A program made the position numbers and the translations under genes. A stretch of 64,000 bases of DNA from Bacteroides thetaiotaomicron VPI-5482 (lineage in GTDB: Bacteria; Bacteroidota; Bacteroidia; Bacteroidales; Bacteroidaceae): the NCBI RefSeq assembly GCF_000011065.1, contig NC_004663.1, forward strand, positions 3,844,001 to 3,908,000, written 5' to 3'. The notes beneath the pieces are model-generated. The model saw nothing but the letters and a program-made list of their open reading frames with translations. It was not told the DNA's origin and did not search any database. Positions 17,603 through 27,567 of this stretch are shown here, piece by piece; position 1 is the stretch's first letter, and every line of letters begins with the position of its first letter.

Positions 17603-20299
17603 TTAATAATCTATAGAGTAGATATTCAATGATGACGGACTACCTTTATACAATGTCTCTACATTTATTATTAACGGTGCCGAATTATCGGAGTTATAGC
17701 ATTGAATGACTACTTCACCCTTTTTATTCGTTTTCACATTCGGATTCCAGTATAGTGTGCGGCGAGAATCTTCCGTATAGAGAGGAGCACCATCAGGATA
17801 AGCTGGTGAATAAAATTCCAAGGGCTCATTATATCCTTGTATATAGGTATGACGAATCCCGCGCCGGGCTTTATAAGTTTTGTTCGGGTCCCAGTCATCA
17901 ATCGTAGTGATGGAGCAAACTACTACTGACGATTTCTGCAACGGACCTTTCTTCATAGTCTTTCTATCTTTCTCACCCCAAAGTGCATCTGGTCCGGAAT
18001 CCGCACCTATAGCATCCTGCAAAGACAAATCACTCAAATCTCCATCCTGCCAGCGACCACTCCAAAAATTATTTGCTGTAAATTTCGTCACTCTATTACT
18101 CTGCTTGTTCATCACAAAAACAGATTCCCCCCCTGCCTGATCATAATAAAGCATGATAGATTTAATAGCATCCACATCTTTGTCCAACACATAATCCGTT
18201 TTACCATAAGATAAAACCCCGCCGTTGACTATAAATAAAACTCTTGAGTTATTATAGTGCAGGCTCAGCGAATCACTCAATCTGAAATTAGGATTTAATT
18301 CCTTCAACAGCATAGGCAGATTGTACACCGCTTCTCCTTTATCACGCATTTTATCTACCACCTGCGTTATATTATAATAACCCAGAATCTCTTTTTCAAA
18401 GCGTTCAGTTTGCTTCAATAACAAGTTCAGACGCTTGGCGTTCACCACCACTTCATCCAGCAAATGATGATCCGGTCCGAATACAGAATCTTTATAAGCA
18501 ATATCCAAGGTGTCCAACAACTGTTTCAAATCACCCGCCTCTTTCCATTCCGGATTCAGCTCATAATAATCAAGCTTCCGTAAGGAAGGCTCAAAATTAC
18601 GGAACAACTTCACGACTGCCTGCTTGTTCCACTTCTTTCCCTCGTTCCGTGTCTGTATGAGAGCATCCATAGAACCGCTAAAACCATCTACCGGCGCACT
18701 AAAATACCCCAATGAATCCGTTTTTGTCATACCTGCAATAGAGACCGAATCCCTGCGCGCAAGAATACTCACCCCGACATTCCGTAACGCCTTACCGAAA
18801 TAAGATTCGACCTGTCCATACAGGGTCAGCGAGGTCTCCGGAAGATACCGAGGCAAGAAAGGACGTTTACCTATCAGTCGGGAAAGGTCATACTTCCGCC
18901 AGCCACGTACCAACAGAAGGACATCCAACATTTTGAAACGTTCGGCAGACTGGTTCTCAAAATAAAAACCGGGTTGATGAATATAGCCTTTCAGATCGGA
19001 GACAAGCAACAAATCCGTATAAATGGAATGATCGTATTCCCGAAAATCAGACTCTACACCGTTGCGGATAGATACAGAAAGATTGGCCTGTACCGGACGA
19101 TTCAGATGATCTCTCACTTTAATCCGGCAAGTCACCGGCTCAAAAGGACGATACAGGGCGTGATCCGTTTTACAGGCAAGGAGCATGGAAGAACGCGGCA
19201 TCACATAACAAAAACGCTCGCATAACGTTTCCCCTTTCAGATTGACCAGAGATATCTGTTGCACTCCGGGCGGTAGTTCTTTAGTCGAAATCCGGAATTG
19301 GCAGTTCAATTCATCTTCAAAGTCCAGTGTCATACATTTGTAAGGTCGCCCCTGAGAAGATACAAAAACAGCCAGTGTGTCTTTCATTGCCTGTGAACTG
19401 CGGGCTACAGTGATATCCAACATTTCCCGCCGGTTATCGATTCGGAGTACATATCCTTGTGGAAGAGCTTCCGGAAGGTCAAACTGATAAGTGGAGCCTT
19501 CATAATCAATTTTTGCCACACCCGCCTTTTCTTCGGGCTTATACTCAAAGTAACCCATCCCGTCATGCAATGAACGGATATGCGCCAGTTCTTCACCACT
19601 CGGCAAAACCACTGTTCCCTCTACATCAGCAGCTCCTTTGTCACGGCTGGTGGCTTCAAAAGCTACAATCGAAGATATGCCTTTAACCAGTTGTCCACCC
19701 TCCGGAAAAAAGCGGACTGTAAACTTCTTCTCTTTATCCTTCGGCCTCTGTTTCATCGAAGCGTCCATACGATAGGTAGCTATACTCCGAGGAGTCTCTT
19801 CATCGCTCAGCCGTTTCCGATAGACGGGTAATACACGGGAAAAACAGGAAGGGTTATCAAAAGCAAGCATCCACTTTGTATAGGCACGCATTTCATAATA
19901 ACCGGTAAAGAAGGTATTGTTCAAAATGATTTGTCCCGTTCCCTCCCCATCCGTAAGCTGAATAATTTGCCGCTCTACGACATTTCCCAACTGGTCCAGT
20001 AATTCTACATACAAAGGTTTGCTGATCGTCGTCGGTAAGTTTTGTTCAGCCGTCACTACATACGCTTTGAACCAAATCGTATCACCAAGGTAATAACTTG
20101 CATTATCCAAATGAAGACTCACTTTCTCGCGAGGGTACGCATCTGCGAAGTTCTGCGCATAACGGAAATATCGGGAAAAGATTGTATCGGATGACTGCGC
20201 ATAAACGTTCGCTGTACACAAGATGAACAGAGTGGTAATAAAAAATGCCTTCCAGCTTTTATCATGTTCGTGTAAAGAATCAGATTCCATTTTCTGCAA
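17603..20299 (-). CDS. MG2-domain protein with TonB-plug-like C-terminal region
   Basis: An 898-residue exported protein. The signal-like segment (FFITTLFILCTANVYAQ) follows an unusual 17-residue polar leader, so the true start may be internal (Met4). The N-terminal part resembles an alpha-2-macroglobulin MG2 domain (REKVSLHLDNASYYLGDTIW; YYEMRAYTKWML), followed by Ig-like segments. Near residue 610 a TonB-box-like DEVVVNAKRLN precedes a plug-like stretch (VLFIVNGGVL, IKSIMLYYDQ). There is no barrel. Such proteins recur in Bacteroides loci, and their function is not settled. It has its own promoter with operator B, divergent from the hybrid regulator, so it is probably co-regulated with SusCD. 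Confidence 0.8.
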   Translation of the reverse strand: MQKMESDSLHEHDKSWKAFFITTLFILCTANVYAQSSDTIFSRYFRYAQNFADAYPREKVSLHLDNASYYLGDTIWFKAYVVTAEQNLPTTISKPLYVELLDQLGNVVERQIIQLTDGEGTGQIILNNTFFTGYYEMRAYTKWMLAFDNPSCFSRVLPVYRKRLSDEETPRSIATYRMDASMKQRPKDKEKKFTVRFFPEGGQLVKGISSIVAFEATSRDKGAADVEGTVVLPSGEELAHIRSLHDGMGYFEYKPEEKAGVAKIDYEGSTYQFDLPEALPQGYVLRIDNRREMLDITVARSSQAMKDTLAVFVSSQGRPYKCMTLDFEDELNCQFRISTKELPPGVQQISLVNLKGETLCERFCYVMPRSSMLLACKTDHALYRPFEPVTCRIKVRDHLNRPVQANLSVSIRNGVESDFREYDHSIYTDLLLVSDLKGYIHQPGFYFENQSAERFKMLDVLLLVRGWRKYDLSRLIGKRPFLPRYLPETSLTLYGQVESYFGKALRNVGVSILARRDSVSIAGMTKTDSLGYFSAPVDGFSGSMDALIQTRNEGKKWNKQAVVKLFRNFEPSLRKLDYYELNPEWKEAGDLKQLLDTLDIAYKDSVFGPDHHLLDEVVVNAKRLNLLLKQTERFEKEILGYYNITQVVDKMRDKGEAVYNLPMLLKELNPNFRLSDSLSLHYNNSRVLFIVNGGVLSYGKTDYVLDKDVDAIKSIMLYYDQAGGESVFVMNKQSNRVTKFTANNFWSGRWQDGDLSDLSLQDAIGADSGPDALWGEKDRKTMKKGPLQKSSVVVCSITTIDDWDPNKTYKARRGIRHTYIQGYNEPLEFYSPAYPDGAPLYTEDSRRTLYWNPNVKTNKKGEVVIQCYNSDNSAPLIINVETLYKGSPSSLNIYSIDY

Positions 20300-20327
20300 G
20301 TATTAGATTCGGTTATTTGATTGATTG

Positions 20328-20392
20328 CAAAATTACAGTTGTTTTATTTTATTCGCTGTAAAAATCATGCAGAAAGGGTAGAAAATCATGCA
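20328..20392 (-). promoter_or_regulatory. MG2-gene promoter with operator B
   Basis: On the minus strand TAATTTTG (20335-20328) is the -7 box. Two identical ATCATGCA copies (plus sense) start at 20364 and 20385, 21 bp apart, 29 bp upstream of the box. The site also lies about 40 bp upstream of the divergent -7 box of the hybrid regulator and could serve both promoters. Confidence 0.7.
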
Positions 20393-20430
20393 ATGAATCA
20401 TTTGTCTATACTAAATACAAGATTTATTTG

Positions 20431-20438
20431 TACTTTTG
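20431..20438 (+). promoter_or_regulatory. -7 element of the hybrid regulator
   Basis: TACTTTTG matches TAnnTTTG. It overlaps the more upstream ATG at 20436, so that ATG cannot be translated from this promoter. This supports the start at 20475. Confidence 0.6.
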
Positions 20439-20474
20439 AGAGTGAATATCAAGGAATACATAATATCTGAAACG

Positions 20475-23400
20475 ATGAAAACATACATTGCGGCTTTCTT
20501 CCTCCTGCTATCCGCCACATTTGTGGCAGCCCACCCTTACCTCATCCAAAGATTGGGAATAGAACAAGGCTTATCCAACAATTATGTATTGAGTATCACG
20601 CAGGACAAGCAGGGATTTCTGTGGTTCGCCACCGAAGAAGGGCTGAATAAGTTTGACGGAACCCGCTTTATCACCTACTATAAAGAGGAGCAATCTTCTT
20701 CTGTTCAAAGCATTACCGGCAACGAACTCAATGAAGTGTACACCGATCCCGTGCAGCCTGTTATCTGGATAGCCACCCAGCGGGCAGGACTCAACGCTTA
20801 TAATTACGAGACACAAAGTTTCAGCGTCTACCAATATAATCCGGAAGACCCGCAAAGTCTGATAACGAACGATGTCACTCACATTACCTCATCCGTACAA
20901 GCCGGCAAAGGGTTATGGGTATGTACTTATTACAGAGGTATAGAGTATCTGGACATCGCTACCGGGAAATTCACTCATTATAACAAAAGCACAGTACCCG
21001 CCCTTCCCTCTGAGCAGACCTGGACAGCCACGGAGGCTGAGGATGGCAAACTATACATCGGACACGTAGAAGGCGGGTTGAGCATCCTCTCCCTGAATGA
21101 CAAATCCGTGAAGCACTTCGTCCATGATCCTCAAAACCCGAACAGCCTTCCGGGGAACGATGTGCGTTGTATCTATAAAGATACCAACGGAAATATATGG
21201 ATCGGAACCAGCAAAGGACTAGCCCTGTTCAATGCCAATACAGAAACATTTACCAACTTTCATAACAACCCGGGGAATATTCACGGAGCATTGTCAAGCT
21301 ATATCTTCTCCATCAAACAACTCAAAGACAACAAACTCTGGATTGCAACAGAACTGAACGGAATCATGATACTGGACTTACAGCAAAATCAGTTTCTGCT
21401 GCCCGAACAAATACGCTTTGAGTTTATCCGCGAAGGGGACAATAACTACAGTTTGTCCAACGCCAGCGCACGGTATATCTTTCAAGACTCTTTTAATAAT
21501 ATCTGGATAGGGACTTGGGGAGGAGGAATCAATTTTATCAGCAATGCTCCTCCCACATTCCATACATGGAGCTATTCACCCACCCAAATGAATGAAAGTT
21601 CGCTGAGCAACAAAGTCGTTAGCAGCGTCTGCGATGACGGACAAGGAAAATTGTGGATAGGAACTGACGGAGGAGGTATTAACGTATTCGAAAACGGAAA
21701 ACGGGTGGCCATTTACAATAAAGAAAACAGAGAACTCCTGTCCAACTCAGTGCTTTGTTCGCTGAAAGACTCGGAAGGCAACCTATGGTTCGGCACCTAT
21801 CTGGGCAACATCAGCTATTACAATACAAGACTGAAGAAGTTTCAGATCATCGAACTGGAAAAGAATGAGCTTCTCGACGTACGCGTCTTCTATGAAGACA
21901 AGAATAAAAAGATATGGATAGGGACTCACGCAGGGGTGTTCGTTATAGACCTTGCCAGCAAGAAGGTGATTCATCATTATGACACCTCCAACAGCCAGTT
22001 GCTGGAAAACTTTGTACGCAGCATTGCCCAAGACAGTGAAGGACGTTTCTGGATAGGAACTTTCGGAGGAGGAGTCGGGATATATACGCCGGATATGCAA
22101 CTGGTCAGGAAGTTCAACCAATACGAAGGTTTTTGTTCCAATACGATTAATCAGATATACCGAAGCAGCAAAGGCCAGATGTGGCTTGCCACCGGTGAGG
22201 GACTGGTATGTTTTCCTTCAGCCCGTAATTTTGACTATCAGGTTTTTCAAAGAAAAGAAGGACTGCCCAATACACACATAAGAGCTATCAGTGAAGATAA
22301 GAACGGCAACATCTGGGCAAGTACCAATACCGGTATCAGTTGCTATATCACCTCTAAAAAATGTTTCTATACCTACGATCACTCCAACAACATCCCACAA
22401 GGAAGTTTCATCAGCGGATGCGTTACCAAAGACCATAACGGGCTCATCTATTTCGGCTCTATCAACGGATTGTGTTTCTTCAACCCCGATATTGCCATAA
22501 ACAGTCCGCAGATTCCTCCTGTGGTTATCACTAAAGTGAGAATTCCCGGACGACTCACAAGTCGGGAGAAGAACGAAACCGCTATTCCCATCTCCGAAGG
22601 AGAGATAGAATTGACTCATGAACAAAATAGTTTTAATCTTACTTTCAACGTACAGGACTATTCACTGGCCAACCAGGTGGAATATGCCTATATGCTGAAA
22701 GGACTTGAAAACTCATGGTATACGATCAACGAGCAAAACAGCGTCACCTTCCGTAATATTCCTCCCGGCAAGTATGAGTTTCTGGTAAAAGCCCGCCTGC
22801 ACAATCAGGACTGGTCGGAGGACACGACCTCTCTCAGGATACATATCAACCCTCCTCTCTGGCTGACATGGTGGGCAAAACTTATTTATATTCTGATCAC
22901 TATCAGCATTATTTATACTATTATCCATGCCTATAAGAAGAAAATAGACCTCGAAAGTCTCTATACCCTGGAAAAGAAAAACCACGAACAAGAACAAGAA
23001 TTGAATCAGGAACGCCTGCGATTCTATACTAACATCACTCATGAGCTGCGCACACCACTGACCCTGATCCTCGGTCCGCTGGAAGATATGCAGAAAGACA
23101 CGTCACTGCCGACCAGACAGGCGCAGAAACTTTCTGTCATCCACCTGAGTGCCCTCCGGCTGCTCAACCTGATCAATCAGATTCTTGAGTTCCGGAAAAC
23201 GGAAACGCAGAACAAAAAGCTATGTGTTTGTAAAGGCAACATTGTGCCCCTGATTCATGAAATCGGACTCAAATACAAAGAACTCAACCAAAAGAAAGCG
23301 ATTGACTTTCAGATTCAAATAGAAAAAGAAGAGATGCCTCTGTTCTTTGACAAAGAAATCATCACCATTATCCTTGATAATCTGATTTCCAATGCCATCA

Positions 23401-24605
23401 AATATACGGAACAGGGAAAAATAACCTTGAGCTTGTATCCCACCACACGAAACGGGGTCACTTATACGGAGATTAAAGTCAGTGATACGGGATACGGAAT
23501 CTCTGCGGAAGCCTTGCCTCATGTTTTCGACCGTTACTATCAGGAAAGCGGCAAGCATCAGGCATCCGGCACAGGTATCGGACTGGCTTTAGTCCGAAAT
23601 CTTGTAGAACTGCACGAAGGCGAAATCCGGGTGGAAAGCATACAGAACGAAGGAAGTACTTTCTATATCAGCTTATTAACAGACAATATCTACCCCAACG
23701 CTTTGCATGGAGACTCTACGAAGCAAACAGAGGAGGAAATGATATCAGAAGCTGTTCCGGAAGATTCTCAAAATACGGAACCGGAAACGAGCAAACCTAT
23801 CCTGCTGATTGTAGAAGACAATGAAGATATACAGAAATACATCGCCGAATCTTTCTCCGACTCTTTCGAAGTAATCACAGGCAGCAACGGTGAGGAAGGG
23901 AAACAGCAGGCTCTCAACCGTATTCCCGATATTATAGTAAGCGATATCATGATGCCGGTAATGGATGGCATCACGCTATGCCGTCAACTAAAAGAGGATG
24001 TGCGTACCAGCCACATCCCTGTCATCCTGCTAACGGCCAAAGATTCATTGCAGGATAAAGAAGAAGGATACGAAGTGGGAGCGGATTCTTATCTGACCAA
24101 GCCTTTCAGTGCTTCACTGCTGCGAAGCCGCATCAACAATCTGCTTGATTCGAGAAAGAAACTGATTGCTCAATTCCAGCAGACCGGAACGAATCATAAC
24201 CCCAATTCTCATTTGGATGAAAAGCGTTCCATAATCACCGAGGCGCTCAGCAAACTGGATAACGAATTCATTGAGAAAATCACGCAACTGGTTGAGGATA
24301 ACCTTTCTTCGGAAAAGATCGACATCACTTATCTGTCCGACAAGATGTGTATGAGCGGTTCTACGCTCTACCGGAAAATGAAAGCACTGACCGGACTTTC
24401 TACGAACGAGTACATCCGGAAAGTAAAAATGCAGAATGCGGAACGGTTACTCCTCGAAGGAAAATATAATATCTCGGAAATAGCCTATAAAATAGGAATG
24501 AACAGTACAGGCTACTTCCGTCAATGTTTTAAGGATGAGTTTGGTGTCTCTCCTTCAGATTATCTGAAGCAGTTCACCTCCCCAACTCCTCCACCATCGT
24601 CTTAA
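20475..24605 (+). CDS. hybrid two-component system regulator (HTCS)
   Basis: The protein has 1376 residues from the ATG at 20475, which opens a clean signal peptide (MKTYIAAFFLLLSATFVAA). An earlier ATG at 20436 lies on the -7 box. Order of domains: a periplasmic two-propeller sensor of Reg_prop repeats (about 25-685; many IWIGT blades), a Y_Y_Y Ig-like domain, one membrane helix (LIYILITISIIYTII), HisKA with NITHELRTPL, HATPase (DNLISNAIKYT, DTGYGIS, GTGIGLALV), a receiver (DIIVSDIMMPVMDG, phospho-Asp; LTAKDS, YLTKPFS), and an AraC-type HTH at the C-terminus. It senses an oligosaccharide in the periplasm and activates its locus. Candidate targets are operators A-D. Its last 32 bp overlap the 3' end of the GH18 gene on the other strand. 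Confidence 0.96.
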   Translation: MKTYIAAFFLLLSATFVAAHPYLIQRLGIEQGLSNNYVLSITQDKQGFLWFATEEGLNKFDGTRFITYYKEEQSSSVQSITGNELNEVYTDPVQPVIWIATQRAGLNAYNYETQSFSVYQYNPEDPQSLITNDVTHITSSVQAGKGLWVCTYYRGIEYLDIATGKFTHYNKSTVPALPSEQTWTATEAEDGKLYIGHVEGGLSILSLNDKSVKHFVHDPQNPNSLPGNDVRCIYKDTNGNIWIGTSKGLALFNANTETFTNFHNNPGNIHGALSSYIFSIKQLKDNKLWIATELNGIMILDLQQNQFLLPEQIRFEFIREGDNNYSLSNASARYIFQDSFNNIWIGTWGGGINFISNAPPTFHTWSYSPTQMNESSLSNKVVSSVCDDGQGKLWIGTDGGGINVFENGKRVAIYNKENRELLSNSVLCSLKDSEGNLWFGTYLGNISYYNTRLKKFQIIELEKNELLDVRVFYEDKNKKIWIGTHAGVFVIDLASKKVIHHYDTSNSQLLENFVRSIAQDSEGRFWIGTFGGGVGIYTPDMQLVRKFNQYEGFCSNTINQIYRSSKGQMWLATGEGLVCFPSARNFDYQVFQRKEGLPNTHIRAISEDKNGNIWASTNTGISCYITSKKCFYTYDHSNNIPQGSFISGCVTKDHNGLIYFGSINGLCFFNPDIAINSPQIPPVVITKVRIPGRLTSREKNETAIPISEGEIELTHEQNSFNLTFNVQDYSLANQVEYAYMLKGLENSWYTINEQNSVTFRNIPPGKYEFLVKARLHNQDWSEDTTSLRIHINPPLWLTWWAKLIYILITISIIYTIIHAYKKKIDLESLYTLEKKNHEQEQELNQERLRFYTNITHELRTPLTLILGPLEDMQKDTSLPTRQAQKLSVIHLSALRLLNLINQILEFRKTETQNKKLCVCKGNIVPLIHEIGLKYKELNQKKAIDFQIQIEKEEMPLFFDKEIITIILDNLISNAIKYTEQGKITLSLYPTTRNGVTYTEIKVSDTGYGISAEALPHVFDRYYQESGKHQASGTGIGLALVRNLVELHEGEIRVESIQNEGSTFYISLLTDNIYPNALHGDSTKQTEEEMISEAVPEDSQNTEPETSKPILLIVEDNEDIQKYIAESFSDSFEVITGSNGEEGKQQALNRIPDIIVSDIMMPVMDGITLCRQLKEDVRTSHIPVILLTAKDSLQDKEEGYEVGADSYLTKPFSASLLRSRINNLLDSRKKLIAQFQQTGTNHNPNSHLDEKRSIITEALSKLDNEFIEKITQLVEDNLSSEKIDITYLSDKMCMSGSTLYRKMKALTGLSTNEYIRKVKMQNAERLLLEGKYNISEIAYKIGMNSTGYFRQCFKDEFGVSPSDYLKQFTSPTPPPSS

Positions 24606-25539
24606 ACAACGATCTGCTGTCATTCAGCGGCATATCCGTAGCCAAGTCCCAGCTCATCATTCCTTTGAGCTGCTGGTCCATCGCATAACGTGTCTTGGCA
24701 CGGATATTATTTTGCCCGTCAAAGACATACACGTCTCCTTTATAGGTTACTTCGTTTTGTGCCGGCCCCGTAATCAGCCCGTCCTGCACAAAACTGAAGT
24801 AAGCCTCAGTCTTCTTTGAGCCATCTTTTGTCACGCCATAGAAAGGAACGCCTGCCACCAGCTTTTCCTTTGGAATGCCATAAGCCAACGCCATCTGTAT
24901 ATCCGAACAGTATTTCTCCATCGGGAAGCGAACCGGCGAAGGACCGTAACACTGATAAGAAATGAAATCGACCGCAGCAATCGCCTCTTTACTAATCTTA
25001 TAACACACAGGATGCAGGGATACGCTGAACACATATTTATCTCCCAATACCTCTCTCATCTTCAGAATAGCCAGACTGTAATCTTCATACTCTTTTTCAG
25101 TCTCCGCCCATTCAAAATCCAGATCGATGCCATCGAGCTTATTCTTTTCCAGTATCTTCTTTATGTTTTTGGCAAATGCAACACGGGCCGCCTCATCTGC
25201 AACCATCGCTTTCCACTCGCCACTGGCAGCGCCCAGACGAAGTTTTGTCTTTGTTCCTTTCACATCCGCACGGACAGACTTTATCAATTCCTCCCAACTA
25301 GTCACTCCTTTCCCATTCTCAAAGATACGGGGATTCTCAAACGAAAGCGACCCGTCTTTATTGGGACGGACGTTCAGAAAAATCAAATCATCACTCGCCC
25401 TTAAACTCTCGGCAGAAATACGTCCGCGATTGTAGAAATTACCCCGTACATACGAACTAATGAAGCAGTTTTGTTGCGCATACAACGATAATCCGACAAA
25501 CAAGAGAAGGAAAAATACAATTTTTCTTGGTAGTAGCAT
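24574..25539 (-). CDS. glycoside hydrolase family 18 protein
   Basis: A 321-residue exported enzyme with a signal peptide (about 1-21, LSLYAQ). The GH18 catalytic signature DGIDLDFE covers residues 136-143 with Glu143 as proton donor, and the surrounding TIM-barrel motifs are present (LRLGAASGEW; YVFSVSLHP; FISYQCYG; KLVAGVPFYG; GMMSWDLATD). GH18 includes chitinases and endo-beta-N-acetylglucosaminidases; the short single-domain form does not decide between them. It has a promoter with operator C, so it is probably in the hybrid regulator's regulon although it lies outside the SusCD operon. Its 3' end overlaps that regulator's gene convergently. Confidence 0.88.
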   Translation of the reverse strand: MLLPRKIVFFLLLFVGLSLYAQQNCFISSYVRGNFYNRGRISAESLRASDDLIFLNVRPNKDGSLSFENPRIFENGKGVTSWEELIKSVRADVKGTKTKLRLGAASGEWKAMVADEAARVAFAKNIKKILEKNKLDGIDLDFEWAETEKEYEDYSLAILKMREVLGDKYVFSVSLHPVCYKISKEAIAAVDFISYQCYGPSPVRFPMEKYCSDIQMALAYGIPKEKLVAGVPFYGVTKDGSKKTEAYFSFVQDGLITGPAQNEVTYKGDVYVFDGQNNIRAKTRYAMDQQLKGMMSWDLATDMPLNDSRSLFKTMVEELGR

Positions 25540-25863
25540 AATAATTGATAATTAATGGGTTTTGATCGCAAAAGTAGGTACAGGCAAAGAAAACAAATGT
25601 TCAAAAATCACTATAATACTTCCAAAAATCAACATAAAGTTTCTTATTGAGAGATGTAAAACAAAAACATCCTTTTAAAAAGGGAATTAAGTGTTTTACC
25701 GGAATCAATTACATTAAATCGCAAAAGTTTTCCGGATTATAATACAAAGTGAATAACAATCACTATCTTTAGGCATAAAATCAGTTCATATGATCATTTA
25801 TCTACATGAAAGCAACCGTCTAACTTAGACTGACTTTTGAAGAAATGCAACATCTATACGTAT
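25540..25863. other. divergent promoter region of GH18 and sulfatase
   Basis: A 324-bp gap. It holds the GH18 promoter and operator C on one side and a -7-like TATCTTTA (25764-25771, plus strand) about 92 bp before the sulfatase ATG. No other structure is obvious. Confidence 0.6.
25569..25635 (-). promoter_or_regulatory. GH18 promoter with operator C
   Basis: On the minus strand TACTTTTG (25576-25569) is the -7 box, about 30 bp before the ATG. AAAATCA occurs twice, with ATCA at 25607 and 25628, 21 bp apart and 31 bp upstream of the box. The half-sites are more diverged than in A and B, but the geometry is the same. Confidence 0.5.
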
Positions 25864-27420
25864 ATGAATAAACTCGTACTTACCGGTCTGCTGGCAGCCG
25901 GAACCATGACGCACCTGCAAGGCGCTCAACCTGCCGGACAACGCCCCAACATCCTTTTTATCCTGAGTGACGACCACACCTCCCAAGCCTGGGGCATCTA
26001 TGGCGGAGTACTGGCAGAATATGCCCACAACGCCAACATCCGCCGGCTGGCAAAAGAAGGGGTAGTGCTCGACAACTGTTTCTGCACCAACTCTATCTCA
26101 GCACCCAGCCGTGCCAGTATCCTCACCGGTCTATACAGTCACCGGAACAGACTGTACACCCTTGCGGACTCACTGGACACCTCCATCCCCACCCTTGCCA
26201 CCCTGCTACAAGCCAACGGATACCACACCGGACTCGTCGGCAAATGGCATATCCAGTCGCAACCGCAAGGATTCGACTACTACTCCATCTTCTACGATCA
26301 AGGCGAATACCGTGACCCGACTTTCATAGAGAGCACCGACCCGTGGCCCGGCAACCACCAGTTCGGCGAACGGGTGCTCGGCTTCTCCACCGACCTCGTC
26401 ACCGAGAAAGCCATCCGATGGATGAAAGAGCAGGACGGCAACCAACCCTTCCTGATGTGCTGCCATTTCAAAGCAACGCACGAACCCTACGACTACCCGA
26501 TACGCATGGAGCATCTCTACGACGGCGTCACCTTCCCCGAACCCGAAAACCTGCTGGACTGGGGACCGGAAACCAACGGCCGTTCTTTCAAAGGACAGAC
26601 ACTGGAAGAGCTGGAACGCCGCTGGCGCATCGCATCACAGGACCCCGACAAGTGGTGGTGTCGCTACCCCGGACTGCCGTTCAGCACCGAAGGGATGCAA
26701 CGGACGGCCGCCAGACGTGCTTCCTACCAAAAGTTTATCCGTGACTACCTCCGTTGCGGCGCTACCGTCGACGACAACATCGGCAAACTCCTAAACGCTC
26801 TGGACGAAATGAATATCGCCGACAATACCATCGTCATCTACGTCTCCGACCAAGGCTATTTCCTAGGCGAACACGGCTTCTTCGACAAACGGATGTTTTA
26901 TGAAGAATCGGCTCGTATGCCTTTCGTTATCCGTTATCCGAAGAAGGTACCCGCAGGAAAACGTCTGGACGATCTGATACTGAATGTCGATTTCGCACCG
27001 ACGCTGGCAGAATTTGCCGGAGTAAAGATGGAGAATGTGCAAGGAGACAGCTTCGTCAGCAACCTGGAAGGCAACACGCCGACCGACTGGCGAAAAGAAA
27101 TCTACTATCGCTACTGGACCAATCATGCTATTCGTCCCGCGCACTTCGCCATCCGGTCAGACCGTTACAAGCTGATCTTCTATTATGCCCGAAATCTAGA
27201 CATGACTGATACGGAGAACTTTGACTTTACTCCGTCATGGGACTTCTATGACTTACAGAATGATCCGCACGAGAATCATAATGCATACAACGATCCGAAA
27301 TATGCACCTGTCATCAAACAGATGAAGAAAGACTTATTGAGACTTCGCAAAGAAACCGGAGATACGGACGAGAAATATCCGGAAATGCAGAAACTGCTTG
27401 AAAAATACTATAATAAGTAA
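25864..27420 (+). CDS. sulfatase (serine type)
   Basis: A 518-residue periplasmic or surface sulfatase from the ATG at 25864, which opens a signal peptide (MNKLVLTGLLAAGTM...GAQ). A further ATG 27 bp upstream gives an implausible polar extension. The family signature [C/S]-x-P-x-R is S79-A-P-S-R83, so Ser79 must be converted to formylglycine by an anaerobic maturase encoded elsewhere. Metal ligands include the N-terminal SDDH, and VSDQGYFLGEHG is conserved near residue 335. It desulfates a glycan; the substrate is not predictable here. It is GC-rich with C-ending codons, unlike its flanks. It follows GH18 divergently and precedes an AraC regulator, and may belong to the utilisation locus or to that regulator. 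Confidence 0.9.
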   Translation: MNKLVLTGLLAAGTMTHLQGAQPAGQRPNILFILSDDHTSQAWGIYGGVLAEYAHNANIRRLAKEGVVLDNCFCTNSISAPSRASILTGLYSHRNRLYTLADSLDTSIPTLATLLQANGYHTGLVGKWHIQSQPQGFDYYSIFYDQGEYRDPTFIESTDPWPGNHQFGERVLGFSTDLVTEKAIRWMKEQDGNQPFLMCCHFKATHEPYDYPIRMEHLYDGVTFPEPENLLDWGPETNGRSFKGQTLEELERRWRIASQDPDKWWCRYPGLPFSTEGMQRTAARRASYQKFIRDYLRCGATVDDNIGKLLNALDEMNIADNTIVIYVSDQGYFLGEHGFFDKRMFYEESARMPFVIRYPKKVPAGKRLDDLILNVDFAPTLAEFAGVKMENVQGDSFVSNLEGNTPTDWRKEIYYRYWTNHAIRPAHFAIRSDRYKLIFYYARNLDMTDTENFDFTPSWDFYDLQNDPHENHNAYNDPKYAPVIKQMKKDLLRLRKETGDTDEKYPEMQKLLEKYYNK

Positions 27421-27567
27421 GTGACTGGTACGGAAACTGAACTGTCGCATTTATAACTTGAACTTAGGCAGCTGCTACAAGTGAAAAAGATAGCAGTTTT
27501 GCCCTAACGCTCTCATTATTCGCGTGTATCCCTTTATTCATCGGCATTTCAAGCATTACAGCAAGTA

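Noticed and set aside
20436..20474. More upstream start of the hybrid regulator
   Set aside because: This ATG overlaps the -7 box and would place 13 polar residues before the signal peptide.
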